A DNA stretch of 64,000 nucleotides from assembly GCF_005503015.1 (NCBI RefSeq), contig NZ_SCOL01000001.1, positions 1,488,001 through 1,552,000 of the forward strand, read 5' to 3'. This DNA is from Bacillus sp. E(2018). Lineage in GTDB: Bacteria > Bacillota > Bacilli > Bacillales > Fictibacillaceae. A program made the translations under genes and the position numbers. The notes under the pieces were generated by a model. It ran no database searches. It was not told where the DNA came from and worked only from the letters and a program-made list of their open reading frames with translations. Shown piece after piece: positions 1 to 9,182 of the stretch (positions are counted from its first letter, which is position 1; every line of letters begins with the position of its first letter).

Positions 1-20
1 TGGCATCGGCCATCTTTTTT

Positions 21-593
21 TTAATTTCTCACAGGAACTTCTACTAATTTCCTCGCCCTGTCCATAATCTGCAATACATCTTTATAATCTCGGTACACGG
101 TTTCATATTCTTTATTTACTTTACTAAGTTTACTTTTCAACGTTCCATTTTCTTTCTTGAGGTTCTGAAGCTTTAGCATCAAAGCTTTATTTTCTGCTTC
201 TAAGTTCTTTGAAACCGGCTTTTCAGCTTGAAGTTGCTGCAAAAATAATATGATGTCATTCAAAGAAAGAGGAGTATCATTTTTGACACTATTTGAGTGC
301 TCCCTGTTAAGTAACTCTTCTTTTTGATTTTCAATGGTTGAAGCAAACTGTTTAACTTTACGTTTATTTCGCTCTTTGCGTACTTTTTTAGCCTCAGTTA
401 TCGCTTTATCATATTGTTTACGAATGAGCGAGTTCCACCGAAAGCCACAGGCAGCAGGTGTTCTCGTTAGTTTCTCTCCTACCTCTTCAAACGCAACCAG
501 CTGTGTGCTTCCCTCTCGAATATGCCGCAGTGTTACCTCAGCAAGAATAGCATCTTCGTCTTTAGTCCAGGCATCCTGGCGCAAGTTTGTCAT
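21..593 (-). CDS. gerR: RsfA-family sporulation transcription regulator (GerR/YlbO-like)
   Basis: The 190-residue protein starts with a Myb/SANT-like helical DNA-binding region (about residues 8-60, WTKDEDAILAEV then AACGFRWN), followed by a basic linker (65-82) and a C-terminal coiled coil (about 120-175). This layout is that of the RsfA/GerR family, which tunes sporulation gene expression in the mother cell or forespore. In B. subtilis ylbO (gerR) lies beside rpmF, as here, so GerR is the likelier orthologue than RsfA; I infer this from position. A G-rich ribosome binding site precedes the ATG. The leader lies between the arms of a perfect 12-bp inverted repeat. Confidence 0.75.
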   Translation of the reverse strand: MTNLRQDAWTKDEDAILAEVTLRHIREGSTQLVAFEEVGEKLTRTPAACGFRWNSLIRKQYDKAITEAKKVRKERNKRKVKQFASTIENQKEELLNREHSNSVKNDTPLSLNDIILFLQQLQAEKPVSKNLEAENKALMLKLQNLKKENGTLKSKLSKVNKEYETVYRDYKDVLQIMDRARKLVEVPVRN

Positions 594-601
594 TAAGATC
601 C

Positions 602-675
602 CCCCATTTTAGTGGTTTGTAATAAGAATATGCTAGTGCTAGATAAGATAGACTTTTTATTCTACTAAAATGGGG
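602..675. repeat. Perfect 12-bp inverted repeat with 50-bp spacer
   Basis: CCCCATTTTAGT at 602-613 and its exact complement ACTAAAATGGGG at 664-675 bracket the leader of the RsfA-type gene. The proximal arm overlaps that gene's G-rich ribosome binding site. It could be an operator pair, or a long-range RNA stem that hides the start site. No T-run follows it, so it is not an obvious terminator. Confidence 0.7.
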
Positions 676-680
676 AAAAC

Positions 681-1442
681 TTATTTTCTTAAGAAGGCGT
701 CTACTCTTTTATGATGTTCATCTGACGCCCATAATCTTGAACAACGTTCGATCTCATTTTGTACGCTCTTCTTTATCTTGCCCACATCAAATCTTTCAAG
801 CTGAAGAGCTTTATAAGATTCGATGACGCCAAGAGGTTGAGAAGTAAAACGACTCACATAGCGTTCCGTTTCTTTCAAACTGTTTCCTTTAATAACATAT
901 TGGATGAATCCACAATCCATGCCTTGCTTAGCTGTAACAGGAGTAGAGCTGTATAAGAGGTCCATGGCTCTTGTCAGATTGATTCTTTCTAAGAGGTAGG
1001 TTCCCCCTCCCCAACCCGTTGTAATGCCTAAACGACCTTGAATAAAACCTACCTTCGCTTCTGCTCGAGCAAGCCTGATATCGCATGCTGATGCTATCTC
1101 ACACCCGCCTCCAACTGCTGATCCATTTAGAAGAGCAACAGTAGGTTTTGGAAAAAAGAATAGATCATGAAGAATGTTTCCCATTTTTGATAACATCCCG
1201 TATGCTTGTTCTTCAGTCTTTAATGAATGAAAAGCACTGAGGTCTCCTCCAGAACAAAACGCTTTTGTACCTGCTCCTGTTATGATAAGAACTTTTACCT
1301 CTTCATCCTTTTTTGCTAAGTTCAAAAGAGTGGATAAATGTTTCATCACATCGAAGTTGATTGCATTACGCACAGATGGACGATTCAAAGTGATCCACCC
1401 TATTCCATTCTTTTTTTCCCATAATACAGGTTGTTTGTTCAC
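681..1442 (-). CDS. Enoyl-CoA hydratase/isomerase-family protein with altered active site
   Basis: The 253 residues form a complete crotonase fold with the oxyanion-hole segments CSGGD (63-67) and GGGCE (111-115). The first catalytic glutamate is Glu115. The position of the second glutamate of true hydratases is Gln135 (GFIQGRLG), and GWGG follows where hydratases have GAGG. This pattern resembles the decarboxylase-like members (ECHDC1/methylmalonyl-CoA decarboxylase type), so hydration of enoyl-CoA is doubtful. It starts with GTG behind a GGAGGTG site. It lies downstream of rpmF on the same strand, past a strong terminator, and upstream of the RsfA-type regulator. Confidence 0.85.
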   Translation of the reverse strand: MNKQPVLWEKKNGIGWITLNRPSVRNAINFDVMKHLSTLLNLAKKDEEVKVLIITGAGTKAFCSGGDLSAFHSLKTEEQAYGMLSKMGNILHDLFFFPKPTVALLNGSAVGGGCEIASACDIRLARAEAKVGFIQGRLGITTGWGGGTYLLERINLTRAMDLLYSSTPVTAKQGMDCGFIQYVIKGNSLKETERYVSRFTSQPLGVIESYKALQLERFDVGKIKKSVQNEIERCSRLWASDEHHKRVDAFLRK

Positions 1443-1491
1443 TACCTACACCTCCGATACAAAAGAAAACGCTTTATTTTTATGTATATGA

Positions 1492-1522
1492 AAAAACAGG
1501 AAGCCTATAGCTTCCTGTTTTT
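1492..1522 (-). terminator. rpmF terminator
   Basis: A perfect 13-bp stem (1492-1504 with 1510-1522, 5-nt loop) starts three bases after the rpmF stop. It carries A/T-rich flanks on both sides, so it ends rpmF transcription. Confidence 0.85.
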
Positions 1523-1524
1523 CG

Positions 1525-1698
1525 TTACTTGCTAACTACTTCTTTTCCTTTGTAAGATCCACACTCACGGCAAACGCGGTGAGATAACTTGTATTCTCCG
1601 CACTGTGGACACTTTACCATACCAGGCATGGAAAGCTTGTAGTGTGTACGACGCTTCGCTTGGCGAGTTTGAGAAGTTCTGCGAAAAGGTACTGCCAT
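1525..1698 (-). CDS. rpmF: 50S ribosomal protein L32
   Basis: The gene encodes 57 residues beginning [17 protein letters not shown], the L32 signature. A zinc-ribbon follows, with cysteines at 30, 33, 43 and 46 (CPQC and CREC), so this is the zinc-binding form of L32. The start is preceded by a strong AAGGAGGTG site. It lies 51 bp downstream of ylbN on the same strand, the conserved DUF177-rpmF pair of most bacteria, and ends in a strong terminator. The gene is very short but its identity is not in doubt. Confidence 0.97.
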   Translation of the reverse strand: MAVPFRRTSQTRQAKRRTHYKLSMPGMVKCPQCGEYKLSHRVCRECGSYKGKEVVSK

Positions 1699-1749
1699 TT
1701 GTATCCACCTCCTTAAAGGTTCTAGAAAGAATCATTATAACCTATTCTT

Positions 1750-2268
1750 TCACTTTTTGTCTTCGTCAAAAAATTTAGCCAGACCTTCCAAACGCGGATC
1801 AATCCGGTTTTTCATGTCTTCATCCGTAACCCTCTGCCATCCTTTTCCTTCCTTAGGAGCGGGACTGTCTGTCACATCAGCAGCCGTAATTTTCAACGGT
1901 TTTTCAAGCAAAATATGCTCTTCGATGACAGGGAGAAGGTCAACGTAATGTCCTTCGACTTTGTGAAGGCTCTCTTCATCTTCGTATTCCGTATAGTTCG
2001 GATCGAAAATAAAAATTTCCGTCGTTTTTACCGAGAATGGAAATTCCACATCTACCAACGTGTTGGCACATGGCAACACCATTTTTCCTTTTATGTTTAA
2101 GTAAAAAGTGGCTTTTTGCTGAGTTACATCTGCATGTCCTTCTACGTGAACAGGATCAACGCTTCTGATCTCCGGGTCTTTTTCCATCACTCCGCTCGCA
2201 TCAACATTTTGTTCAAACGTTAACGGTTTACGGTAAAAATTTTTAATTTCTTGTAGTGACCATTTCAT
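1750..2268 (-). CDS. ylbN: YceD/DUF177 family protein
   Basis: The protein has 172 residues. Its N-terminus (MKWSLQEIKNFYRKPLTFEQ), the central LPCANTLVDVEFPF segment (Cys67) and the acidic tail with the GWQRVTDEDMKN segment match the DUF177/YceD family. Members are nearly always encoded just before rpmF and, in plants, affect 23S rRNA accumulation; a role in large-subunit assembly is plausible but not shown by this sequence. The start follows a GAGGTGAT site. A consensus sigma-A promoter lies upstream, and the gene leads a ylbN-rpmF operon. Confidence 0.92.
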   Translation of the reverse strand: MKWSLQEIKNFYRKPLTFEQNVDASGVMEKDPEIRSVDPVHVEGHADVTQQKATFYLNIKGKMVLPCANTLVDVEFPFSVKTTEIFIFDPNYTEYEDEESLHKVEGHYVDLLPVIEEHILLEKPLKITAADVTDSPAPKEGKGWQRVTDEDMKNRIDPRLEGLAKFFDEDKK

Positions 2269-2297
2269 GTCTTTATCACCTCAAGGCAACAGTAGTA

Positions 2298-2326
2298 ATT
2301 ATATCGGTCATCAAATAAAATGTCAA
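2298..2326 (-). promoter_or_regulatory. Consensus sigma-A promoter of ylbN-rpmF
   Basis: On the minus strand TTGACA (2326-2321) and TATAAT (2303-2298) are separated by exactly 17 bp. Both hexamers are perfect. The -10 lies about 30 bp before the ylbN start, as expected for strong housekeeping expression of a ribosomal protein operon. Confidence 0.9.
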
Positions 2327-2418
2327 TATTTTATCTTTACACTGATACTTTTGATTCTAAACTCTTTTTAGTACAATGTAAACAAGTATAATCGAACGTT
2401 TAAAAGGAAGTGGAACAG

Positions 2419-3624
2419 TTGAAAGCAACTGGTGTTGTTGTAGAATATAATCCGTTTCACAATGGACATTATTATCATTTACAAGAAACGAAAAAAGCTA
2501 CAGGTGCTGATTGTATTATCGCCGTGATGAGCGGTAATTTCCTTCAACGAGGAGAACCTGCTCTTTTGTCAAAATGGAAAAGGACGAAAATGGCGCTATT
2601 AGGTGGAGCCGACCTTGTTGTTGAACTTCCTTATTCCTTTGCCACTAGCCATGCGCCACGTTTTGCATTTGGAAGCATCTTTTTGCTGCAATCTCTTGGT
2701 GTAGAGTCTTTTTGTTTTGGAAGCGAATCTGGGGATGCTGAACTTTTTAATAAGACTCATGATTTAGTGAACACTCAACAAGAAATATATCAAGAACTTC
2801 TCCGTTCATTCATGAATCAAGGTCTATCTTACCCTTCAGCTGCTTCACGAGCATACGAATCACTTAATATTCCATTGGCTCTTGATCTCAGTAGACCAAA
2901 TAATATTTTAGGTTTTGAATATGTAAGAGCTAGCCGTGAGTTAGGTTCTCATATTCGACCTGTTACGATTAAAAGGAAAAATGCTGATTACCATGATGTC
3001 ATGCTCGGTAAAGGTAATATTGCTAGTGCAACAGCTATCAGAGAAGCAATTTTTAAAAGTGATGTAGAACAAGCTGCAGCATATATGCCCAATTACACAC
3101 TAGAGTTGTTAACTGAAGAACGATGTGAAAAAGGTACTCTTATGAACTGGGAACGCTTCTTTCCTCTTCTTCGTTATCAACTATTATCTACAAGTCCTAG
3201 TGAAATAAACCGTTATTACGAAGTTGAAGAGGGTTTAGAATATAGAATGATCGAAGCGATGAAGAAATCTGACTCATTTGAGACTTTTATGAACTACTTG
3301 AAAACAAAACGATATACATGGACAAGGCTGCAACGCGCGTGTTTACACGTTCTAAATAAGGCACAAAAAGAAGAGATGTTAGCCATTTTAGACTCACCTC
3401 CTTCATACATTCGAGTGTTAGGAATGACTGGTAAAGGCAGAGATTATTTAAGTACTGTCAAAAAATCTTTAGACCTTCCTCTAGTTACTACTGTCTCTAG
3501 GCATGATTTCGCTGGATTGAAGATAGAAGCAAGAACTTCTTTAGTTTATGCCCAAGGTGCAGCTCGGGATATTCTGCGAGCTGAAAAAGAAGAATTTAAC
3601 ACCCCGCCAATAATGGTGAATTGA
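2419..3624 (+). CDS. tmcAL: tRNA(Met) cytidine acetate ligase
   Basis: TmcAL (YlbM) uses acetate and ATP to form N4-acetylcytidine at the wobble position of elongator tRNA-Met. Residues 9-17 read EYNPFHNGH, with the HxGH nucleotidyltransferase motif at 14-17, and SGNFLQRGEPA follows; length (401 aa) fits the family. I place the start at TTG 2419, giving MKATGVVVEYNP as in YlbM. The in-frame GTG at 2410 lies within the AAGGAAGTG ribosome binding site, so it is not the start. It is transcribed divergently from ylbN and converges on ylbL. Confidence 0.93.
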   Translation: MKATGVVVEYNPFHNGHYYHLQETKKATGADCIIAVMSGNFLQRGEPALLSKWKRTKMALLGGADLVVELPYSFATSHAPRFAFGSIFLLQSLGVESFCFGSESGDAELFNKTHDLVNTQQEIYQELLRSFMNQGLSYPSAASRAYESLNIPLALDLSRPNNILGFEYVRASRELGSHIRPVTIKRKNADYHDVMLGKGNIASATAIREAIFKSDVEQAAAYMPNYTLELLTEERCEKGTLMNWERFFPLLRYQLLSTSPSEINRYYEVEEGLEYRMIEAMKKSDSFETFMNYLKTKRYTWTRLQRACLHVLNKAQKEEMLAILDSPPSYIRVLGMTGKGRDYLSTVKKSLDLPLVTTVSRHDFAGLKIEARTSLVYAQGAARDILRAEKEEFNTPPIMVN

Positions 3625-3640
3625 TCAAGGAATGCGGTTA

Positions 3641-3760
3641 TTTTTGATATGGCGCTCGTATTTTTCATATGGCGCTCGTATTTTTCATATGGCGCTCGTA
3701 TTTTTCATATGGCGCTCGTATTTTTCATATGGCGCTCGTATTTTTCATATGGCGCTCGTC
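3641..3760. repeat. Tandem array of six 20-bp units
   Basis: Six head-to-tail copies of TTTTTCATATGGCGCTCGTA fill the gap after tmcAL. Copies 2-5 (3661-3740) are identical. Copy 1 differs at one base (G for C), and copy 6 differs only at its last base, where it runs into a hairpin. There are no spacers, so it is not a CRISPR array. Near-identity suggests recent slippage expansion. Confidence 0.95.
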
Positions 3761-3790
3761 GGAGCGTGCTTACTAGCCGCTCCGACGAGC
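3754..3790. repeat. 13-bp inverted repeat capping the tandem array
   Basis: GCTCGTCGGAGCG (3754-3766) and CGCTCCGACGAGC (3778-3790) are perfect complements with an 11-nt loop. The left arm begins inside the last tandem copy, so the GGCGCTCGT core of the repeat is part of the hairpin. Confidence 0.85.
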
Positions 3791-3833
3791 AAAAAAGGAT
3801 GCAGAAGCTACTGTGGCTTCTGCATCCTTTTTT
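3791..3833. terminator. Bidirectional terminator between tmcAL and ylbL
   Basis: An 18-bp perfect stem (3791-3808 with 3816-3833) begins with an A6 run and ends with a T6 run. It therefore works as an intrinsic terminator for both convergent genes. Confidence 0.92.
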
Positions 3834-3835
3834 CT

Positions 3836-4879
3836 CTACATTTTTTTCAAATAATCCAGTGCATCGTTCAGCGTTTTAACCGGAACAACCTTCATTTTGG
3901 AGCCTATATCTTTTTGAGCTTTCACCGCATCACTATAGTTATCTCCATCAACAGGAGCAAAGAAAATCTCAGCACCTGCTTCATCAGCTGCAACAATCTT
4001 TTGCTGTATACCGCCGATCGGTCCTACATTCTTTTGAAGGTCCATCGTACCAGTTCCTGCAATCTTCTTTCCATGTGTAAGATCATCAGGTGTTAACTGA
4101 TCCATAATTTCTAACGTGAACATCAACCCAGCTGATGGTCCTCCGATCTGTGAGGTATCAATCTTCACTTTCGGATCTGTTACGATGGATACATCTGCTA
4201 CAGGAGAAGTGATGCCCAAGCCAGCTTTTGGTCCTTGATCTTGAATATATTTCTTTGGAAACTCTTCAATATTTAAATTCACATTCATTTTTTTATCGCC
4301 GCGTAGAATGGTTAAGTCCACCGCATCTCCTGCTTTCTTAGGAGCGAGCGTATCAAGAAGTTTCTTTGTTTCCATAACTGGATTACGGTCAACAGCAATA
4401 ATCTTATCTCCAACTTTTAATTTCTTTTCTGCCGGCATACCTGACATGATTCCCGTAACATAAACGCCATGGTATTCAATGTCCACTTTCTTTCCTGCCT
4501 CTTGGTAAGCTACTATCGTAGCAGCGTGCTGTGAATCTTCCATCATCTGAAGTTGTCTTTGGTTGTATTCTTCATCTGTCTCATCTTCTCCTCTGATCTG
4601 ATCAGCAGGGATGACTTCGCGATAATCACTCAACTTTGCCCATATGTATTGGGGAATGTTTGCTGTACCTACCGAAACTGTTGTCAGCATAAAAACTCCC
4701 TTATCATCGTCTCCTCCCTCTACGCTAATGATGGGATCTAATACTCTGGCATCCCCAGGAGAGGTAATGTAGTAAGGAAGTGGATAGAATGCTATAAAAG
4801 CAAACACAAGCAAAAAAAGGATAATGAATTTATTTTGCGAGAAAAAGTTTCTTCGTTTTGTTGTTTTTTCAGTGGTCAT
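3836..4879 (-). CDS. ylbL: YlbL membrane-anchored PDZ-Lon serine protease
   Basis: The 347 residues comprise one N-terminal membrane segment (about 13-33), an extracytoplasmic PDZ domain (about 130-200) and a C-terminal Lon-type proteolytic domain. The catalytic dyad is visible as Ser249 in GGPSAG and Lys294 in PIGGIQQK. The family includes YlbL of B. subtilis and SepM of streptococci, which cleave extracellular or membrane-associated substrates. It overlaps the preceding ylbK by 11 bp, so the two are translationally linked. Confidence 0.93.
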   Translation of the reverse strand: MTTEKTTKRRNFFSQNKFIILFLLVFAFIAFYPLPYYITSPGDARVLDPIISVEGGDDDKGVFMLTTVSVGTANIPQYIWAKLSDYREVIPADQIRGEDETDEEYNQRQLQMMEDSQHAATIVAYQEAGKKVDIEYHGVYVTGIMSGMPAEKKLKVGDKIIAVDRNPVMETKKLLDTLAPKKAGDAVDLTILRGDKKMNVNLNIEEFPKKYIQDQGPKAGLGITSPVADVSIVTDPKVKIDTSQIGGPSAGLMFTLEIMDQLTPDDLTHGKKIAGTGTMDLQKNVGPIGGIQQKIVAADEAGAEIFFAPVDGDNYSDAVKAQKDIGSKMKVVPVKTLNDALDYLKKM

Positions 4880-5663
4880 GCATAGACTCCTTCCAGTTGT
4901 TGATCTTCTCTAAAATTTTGGGTATCTGTTTTTTTCCTGCTTCTTCTCCTATAGCGATTATATCATTTACATCCTTAAAAGCTGTAGAACTGAACTGCTC
5001 AACCATTGGACGAATCATAATATCTGCTGAAATTTCGTGCCACCGCACCATTTCTCGCTGCATGATATCAATACTTTGGATGATAACATCAAAAATAGAT
5101 GAAACCTGAAGTTCCGCTTTAAAATGTGAGATATCTACTGCAATTACTAGGTCTGCTCCCATTTCTCTTGCCACAGAAACAGGTACACGGTCGATGACTC
5201 CACCGTCCACTAAAAGTTTTCCGTCTATTTTTTCAGGTACTAATATGCCGGGAATCGAGATGCTAGCACGAACTGCATCTGCAATAGGACCCGTTCTAAA
5301 AACCACTTTTTCTCCTAGCAAAAGATCTGTTGCCACGATCGCCAAAGGGATATCCGTTTGTTCAATATGTTTTTGTTTTGTGAGTAGCCTTACGAGTTCT
5401 TTAATCTTCTTTCCTGTAATAAACCCCATCTTAGGGACCGTGTAATCCATATAATATTTACGTTTAAAGAGCGTTGCCATACGGTAAAGATTTTCATCGC
5501 TATGTCCCATACTTACCATCGCTCCGACCAAAGCTCCCATGCTGCTTCCAGCTACCATATCTATAGGAATCCCAGCATCTCTTATTGCTTTAACAACACC
5601 AAGATGAGCAAATCCTCTAGCACCACCAGATCCTAGAGCAAGTCCGATTTTCGGTTCTTTCAT
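4869..5663 (-). CDS. ylbK: Patatin-like phospholipase family protein
   Basis: The 264-residue protein has the patatin-type Ser-Asp dyad. GSGGARG (11-17) is the oxyanion loop, GSSMG (39-43) holds the nucleophile Ser41, and DGG at 153-155 supplies the aspartate. It resembles YlbK/RssA-type bacterial proteins; the substrate is unknown and lipid acyl hydrolysis is inferred from the family. The start follows an AAGGAGGAG site. It is the first gene of a ylbK-ylbL operon and is divergent from ylbJ. Confidence 0.9.
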   Translation of the reverse strand: MKEPKIGLALGSGGARGFAHLGVVKAIRDAGIPIDMVAGSSMGALVGAMVSMGHSDENLYRMATLFKRKYYMDYTVPKMGFITGKKIKELVRLLTKQKHIEQTDIPLAIVATDLLLGEKVVFRTGPIADAVRASISIPGILVPEKIDGKLLVDGGVIDRVPVSVAREMGADLVIAVDISHFKAELQVSSIFDVIIQSIDIMQREMVRWHEISADIMIRPMVEQFSSTAFKDVNDIIAIGEEAGKKQIPKILEKINNWKESMHDH

Positions 5664-5789
5664 CCTTTGCTCCTCCTTTTAGAAGCACCGTCTTTTTTTA
5701 ACATATGGTCTAAAGAGTAAGGCTATACGTATAAATAAGGATGAGGACAAGTAAGTATAGTGTAATTTTGCGAGAGGAGCACACCCCTT

Positions 5790-7498
<1,709 letters not shown>

Positions 7499-7515
7499 TC
7501 ACCTCATACTTTATG

Positions 7516-8079
7516 TTAATCACGTTTGTAAATCGTTATTGTAGTTGTTTTTCCGTATGTTTCCTGTCTGACCTGATAAAAGTTTCCGATCTCCACAGGG
7601 AGTGTTACATCAGTACCGTGTTCAGTCACTATACTTCCTTCTGGAGATAAAAGTTCAAGTTTATCAATCTCTTCCATATCCTTTAACAACATCTGCTTCG
7701 CATAAGGAGGATCAAGAAATATCATATCAAATTGCATCTCTCTTTTATGAAGCGCTTTCAATGCTCTCTTCGCATCATTCCGAAAGACTTCTGTTTTATC
7801 TTCATAGTTGCATTGTTTGATATTCTCTTTGATCGTATGTATCGCCTTTTGATCTTTATCAATGAAAATAAAGTGCTCCATGCCCCGGCTTAATGCTTCT
7901 AAACCTAATCCGCCGCTTCCGCCATATAAATCAAGACCCGTACCTCCATCAAAAAAGGGGCCAATCATGTTAAAGATCGATTCTTTAATCTTATCCGTTG
8001 TAGGTCTCGTGTTCGTACCTGGTACTGCTTTAAGAGGTCTTCCCTTACATTCTCCAGCTATTACTCTCACGTTCTTCAC
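7516..8079 (-). CDS. rsmD: 16S rRNA (guanine966-N2)-methyltransferase
   Basis: RsmD (YlbH) methylates N2 of G966 of 16S rRNA using S-adenosylmethionine. The 187-residue Rossmann-fold protein shows the SAM-binding segment DLYGGSGGLGLEALSRG and the catalytic motif LDPPY typical of N2-guanine methyltransferases. It is upstream of coaD on the same strand. The divergent csfG RNA lies immediately upstream. Confidence 0.96.
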   Translation of the reverse strand: MKNVRVIAGECKGRPLKAVPGTNTRPTTDKIKESIFNMIGPFFDGGTGLDLYGGSGGLGLEALSRGMEHFIFIDKDQKAIHTIKENIKQCNYEDKTEVFRNDAKRALKALHKREMQFDMIFLDPPYAKQMLLKDMEEIDKLELLSPEGSIVTEHGTDVTLPVEIGNFYQVRQETYGKTTTITIYKRD

Positions 8080-8155
8080 TCAATTCTTTATCCGTTTTCC
8101 CTTACTTATCCTATCACAAGTATTCCTGTAATCAAACATCAAATCTTTTTCTTAT

Positions 8156-8186
8156 AGTATAAGGCAAATTAAATGCGGTCATACTA
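8156..8186 (+). promoter_or_regulatory. Forespore (sigma-F/sigma-G) type promoter of csfG
   Basis: GTATA at 8157-8161 and CATACTA at 8180-8186 are separated by 18 bp. This is close to the sigma-G/F consensus (-35 GYATA, -10 CATnnTA). It is placed to start transcription at about 8193, just before a 5' stem-loop. Confidence 0.8.
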
Positions 8187-8192
8187 TTTATA

Positions 8193-8339
8193 ACAACATC
8201 AACGAACGATGTTGTTGCCAACCGCGGAGAAGACTTACTCCCCATAAGTTCTTCATCCGGTTTCTCCTCTCCCATCGCCTTTAAACAGAAGTGATTTTGT
8301 TTTAAAGGCAACCTGCAGTTTTTGCTGCAGGTTTTTTTT
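8193..8339 (+). ncRNA. csfG: CsfG-type sporulation small RNA
   Basis: Between ylbG and ylbH (rsmD), where csfG lies in endospore formers, the plus strand has a forespore-type promoter, a strongly folded body and an intrinsic terminator. The 5' end folds as AACAACATC/GATGTTGTT (8192-8216). Pyrimidine-rich segments follow (ACTCCCCATAAG and TTTCTCCTCTCCCATC), and then a GCCTTTAAA/TTTAAAGGC stem. CsfG is a forespore RNA of unknown target; the C-rich segments could pair with ribosome binding sites. Identification rests on position, promoter class and my memory of its pyrimidine-rich conserved block. The ends are estimates. Confidence 0.8.
8310..8339 (+). terminator. Intrinsic terminator of csfG
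   Basis: AACCTGCAG (8310-8318) pairs with CTGCAGGTT (8325-8333) and a T-run continues to 8339. The T-run is only on the plus strand, which sets the orientation of the RNA. Confidence 0.9.
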
Positions 8340-8406
8340 CATGTTTAAAATCCTTTAAGCTCATAGATGATTGTGCTACATTGTTTTATAGAAAGGGGAT
8401 TGAAAG

Positions 8407-8784
8407 ATGATTCAACGATTTATTGAGCTTGGGGAAGGGTATTCAGATCTTTATGAACTTCTGGAGATCATGGAAACAAACAAAGAACGCATCTCACAAT
8501 TATTATGTCTAAAAGTGAAAAAAGAAGATAAAATGTATGCGTCACTTGTTGCGGTGCTTCACCCTGCTTCTGAAGGGAAATTTCAGCCATTATACATTTG
8601 CCGAGAAGGAGTTCCGTACCCTTCAAAAAGAATTGATTTATTCGAGGCAAAAGCTGCTGAATTAAATAAAGAAGTGATAACTTTTGACGTCAAACCATCA
8701 ACAGATTTCGCTGAAACTGAACTCTTTTTTCACTATTTAACAGGGATTCTTCGCTTAAACTATCTCATCCCACCATTAACCTAG
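8407..8784 (+). CDS. Small conserved Bacillaceae protein (DUF7147-type)
   Basis: The 125-residue soluble protein (MIQRFIELGEGYSDLYELLE) is a conserved Bacillaceae hypothetical. Relatives are often labelled methylthioribose kinase, but nothing here supports that: there is no kinase motif and it is far too short. It has alternating helices and strands and no membrane segment or signal. A GAAAGGGGATTGAAAG ribosome binding region precedes the ATG. It lies between csfG and the convergent ylbG. Function unknown; the family name is from memory. Confidence 0.75.
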   Translation: MIQRFIELGEGYSDLYELLEIMETNKERISQLLCLKVKKEDKMYASLVAVLHPASEGKFQPLYICREGVPYPSKRIDLFEAKAAELNKEVITFDVKPSTDFAETELFFHYLTGILRLNYLIPPLT

Positions 8785-8804
8785 TAACAACATTAAATAA
8801 AAAA

Positions 8805-8833
8805 ACAGGCAGCTATTTTTATTAGCAGCCTGT
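8805..8833. terminator. Terminator between the 8407 gene and ylbG
   Basis: ACAGGCAGCTA (8805-8815) pairs with TAGCAGCCTGT (8823-8833) with one A-A mismatch. An A-run precedes it and TCTTTT follows, so it can serve both convergent genes. Confidence 0.75.
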
Positions 8834-8836
8834 CTT

Positions 8837-9112
8837 TTAAATCCCCATCTTATAATCATACTCTTTTGCTTTATCTACGATTTTACTTTCATATTCTGTC
8901 TTGATTTCTTGTTTATGAGATTTTTTAACTTCTTTTACAAAATGCAAAGATTCTAACTTTGCTGCAATTTCGTCTATTTTGTTTCCATCACAGTACAGAA
9001 CAGCATATTTTAACCTTCTAGAAACATAATGAACATTTCCATAACGCCTTAACTGTTTTGAAAACTTTAATGAATGAAGAAAAACAGATAGCCCACGACG
9101 ATTACCTATCAT
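8837..9112 (-). CDS. ylbG: UPF0298 family protein YlbG
   Basis: The 91-residue protein ([20 protein letters not shown]) is basic and matches UPF0298, a small cytosolic family of Firmicutes of unknown function, encoded beside ylbF and ylbH as in B. subtilis. The C-terminal third is rich in charged residues ([18 protein letters not shown]). No catalytic motif is apparent. Confidence 0.9.
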   Translation of the reverse strand: MIGNRRGLSVFLHSLKFSKQLRRYGNVHYVSRRLKYAVLYCDGNKIDEIAAKLESLHFVKEVKKSHKQEIKTEYESKIVDKAKEYDYKMGI

Positions 9113-9182
9113 AATTAAAGCCCCTTTTATATACTAAAATTGAACAAATAAATGAATACTCCTTACTAGGAAGTGATGTAGA

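Noticed and set aside
2410..2418. GTG start for tmcAL
   Set aside because: The codon lies within the ribosome binding site; TTG 2419 gives the conserved N-terminus and correct spacing.
3641..3760. CRISPR array
   Set aside because: Units are contiguous with no spacers, too short, and no cas genes are present.
3632..4096. Open frame of 154 codons across the 20-bp repeats and the ylbL end
   Set aside because: It reads through the tandem array, a terminator and antisense to ylbL; no ribosome binding site and no family features.
8156..8339. Cis-acting leader (riboswitch) of rsmD
   Set aside because: The T-run and promoter are on the opposite strand from rsmD, fitting a separate small RNA (csfG).
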